DNA from: Dehalococcoidia bacterium UBA6808
Lineage (GTDB): Bacteria; Chloroflexota; Dehalococcoidia; GIF9; UBA5629
Length of the DNA: 5,009 nucleotides
Reading direction: 5' to 3'
NCBI GenBank assembly: GCA_002452695.1
Contig: DKFA01000012.1
Coordinates: 1-5,009 of the forward strand
Both the position numbers and the translations under genes were made by a program. The notes under the pieces are model-generated. The model was given only the letters and a program-made list of their open reading frames with translations. It did no database searches and was not told where the DNA came from. Within the stretch, counting starts at the first letter, position 1. The number at the start of each line of letters is the position of its first letter. This document shows, one piece after another, positions 4,031 to 5,009 of this stretch.

Positions 4031-4981
4031 TTACTGTAGCTGTTTATTATTCGTCTTTTCTATCAACCAGTAAAATACACGTTGAGCAATAACGCGCCTT
4101 TTTGTGCCTAAAGGCAACAATTTATTAAATTCTGCGCTGTAATTTCTGGCTATTTTCCAAAAAATATTATTCCTGCTTTTGTCGGCAACAATCTTGTAAC
4201 CCATATCATTTCCCAAGGGCAATAATAGATAACCATGCTCTTTTAGACGTTCTTTAAACCCTTCAATACCAAACCATGTCTTTGACTCATAGTTTCGGAC
4301 ATAATAGGATGTATCTCTAAGAAATTCCTTGATATTGTGTCCCCAATTTATCACTAAATATTTGTCGCTATATGCAACTATATACCCCATATTCCTAATT
4401 TCTCTTGAAAATGAACCATCATCAGGAAACCAAATATTACCTTTTCCGTAAGATTTCCATCGTATGCCTTTATCCCATATTTCTCGGCGTATGATTGATG
4501 TCGTTCCGCAATTAGTTGAAGTGACATAAATAGTCCTACCCTCTTTTATCAAAGGCTGTACGTCCTGTGATTTGTCACCAAAAATTTCTCCAAGTTCTTT
4601 TTGGGGAGATGGAGCAAAAGGCGACAGTTGCCCTAATTCCGGAAAGACATCGAATTTCGATATCATTTCCTTACGCCATCCAGGCAAATACTCGATATCA
4701 TTTTCACTGAAATGAATATATTTACCAATTGTTTTATCGGCGCCGATATTAAGAGCAGCACCACCAATATTCTTATCAAGTAAGATCGCGTGATGATTTG
4801 GCTTGTCGGCACATATTGACCTAATAAAATCCTTTGATCTATCCATAGAATTATTGTCTACGATTATCAACTCATAATCCGTATCCACTGTGCGCAGGTA
4901 TGAGTTGACAGTCCTACTCAGGCACTCAATCCTATTCCAATTAAGTAGGACGGTACTAATTATTATGTCACCTTTACCCAT
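4031..4981 (-). CDS. Family 2 (GT-A fold) glycosyltransferase
   Basis: A 316-residue protein predicted to transfer a sugar from a nucleotide-sugar donor to a glycan, lipid or protein acceptor, probably for cell-surface polysaccharide or glycoprotein. The N-terminal GT-A fold opens with STVLLNWNR (9-17). The donor-site DNNS follows at 42-45 after the beta strand YELIIV, and NIGGAALNIGAD (71-82) is the usual N-x-G-G segment. SENDIEYLPGW at 92-102 holds the metal-binding acidic motif, here E-N-D rather than DxD. FPDDGSFSREIRNMGY at 185-200 fits the catalytic-base region (D187, D188). The last 100 residues are not recognised. There is no signal peptide or clear membrane helix. The ATG at 4981 is the first after an in-frame stop four codons upstream, but no Shine-Dalgarno precedes it. 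The gene is visibly AT-rich (one 60-base line counts 37% GC) against GC-rich neighbours, suggesting transfer or a variable surface-glycan locus continuing to the right. Donor and acceptor cannot be told. Confidence 0.88.
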   Translation of the reverse strand: MGKGDIIISTVLLNWNRIECLSRTVNSYLRTVDTDYELIIVDNNSMDRSKDFIRSICADKPNHHAILLDKNIGGAALNIGADKTIGKYIHFSENDIEYLPGWRKEMISKFDVFPELGQLSPFAPSPQKELGEIFGDKSQDVQPLIKEGRTIYVTSTNCGTTSIIRREIWDKGIRWKSYGKGNIWFPDDGSFSREIRNMGYIVAYSDKYLVINWGHNIKEFLRDTSYYVRNYESKTWFGIEGFKERLKEHGYLLLPLGNDMGYKIVADKSRNNIFWKIARNYSAEFNKLLPLGTKRRVIAQRVFYWLIEKTNNKQLQ

Positions 4982-4982
4982 G

Positions 4983-4994
4983 ATGAAATTTCAT
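4983..4994. promoter_or_regulatory. 12-bp perfect palindrome ATGAAATTTCAT at the glycosyltransferase start
   Basis: This self-complementary 12-mer lies one base upstream of the glycosyltransferase ATG, where a ribosome binding site would be expected and is missing. On the minus strand it also opens a 6-codon mini-ORF (MKFHHG, then TAA) that overlaps the gene start in another frame. It could be a regulatory site or simply a chance palindrome in AT-rich DNA. Confidence 0.25.
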
Positions 4995-5009
4995 AGCGAA
5001 TAAAAAATA

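Overview
The window reads as a chromosomal fragment of an uncultured bacterium, most likely Chloroflexota and possibly Dehalococcoidia. This rests on protein flavour, GC-rich genes separated by AT-rich repetitive spacers, and two intergenic hairpin families that I recall as common in that group. The taxonomic call is an inference and only moderately secure.

Layout: (1) Positions 1-956, minus strand: ribF, the bifunctional riboflavin kinase/FAD synthetase. It has a TTG start and is cut by the left edge of the window. (2) 957-1326: an AT-rich spacer with degenerate repeats, then a good extended -10 promoter. (3) 1327-1968, plus: a protein with two CBS domains and an ACT-like C-terminus (AcuB-like), followed by a GC hairpin. 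(4) 1969-2286: a second AT-rich repeat island built from 32-bp and 21-bp units, ending 21 bp before the next start codon. (5) 2287-2991, plus: a polytopic membrane protein of the PlsY family (acyl-phosphate:glycerol-3-phosphate acyltransferase) whose normally invariant motifs are largely replaced. (6) 2992-3314: a spacer with two short intergenic hairpin elements, a strong rho-independent terminator and a putative promoter/operator region. (7) 3315-3998, plus: a NarL/FixJ-type response regulator with an atypical phosphorylation pocket. (8) 4031-4981, minus: a GT2 glycosyltransferase, convergent with the regulator and much more AT-rich than the other genes.

The genes do not form one operon. 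Each has its own spacer, and ribF and the glycosyltransferase lie on the opposite strand to the three central genes. Functions range over cofactor synthesis (RibF), nucleotide or small-molecule sensing (CBS-ACT), probable membrane lipid chemistry (PlsY-like), transcription control (LuxR-type regulator) and surface glycan synthesis (GT2). No shared pathway is evident. I see no tRNA, rRNA, CRISPR array, transposase or phage gene. The most distinctive content is the repeat islands, which share one architecture in two separate spacers and seem to run into the 3' end of ribF, and the divergent active sites of the PlsY-like protein and the response regulator.
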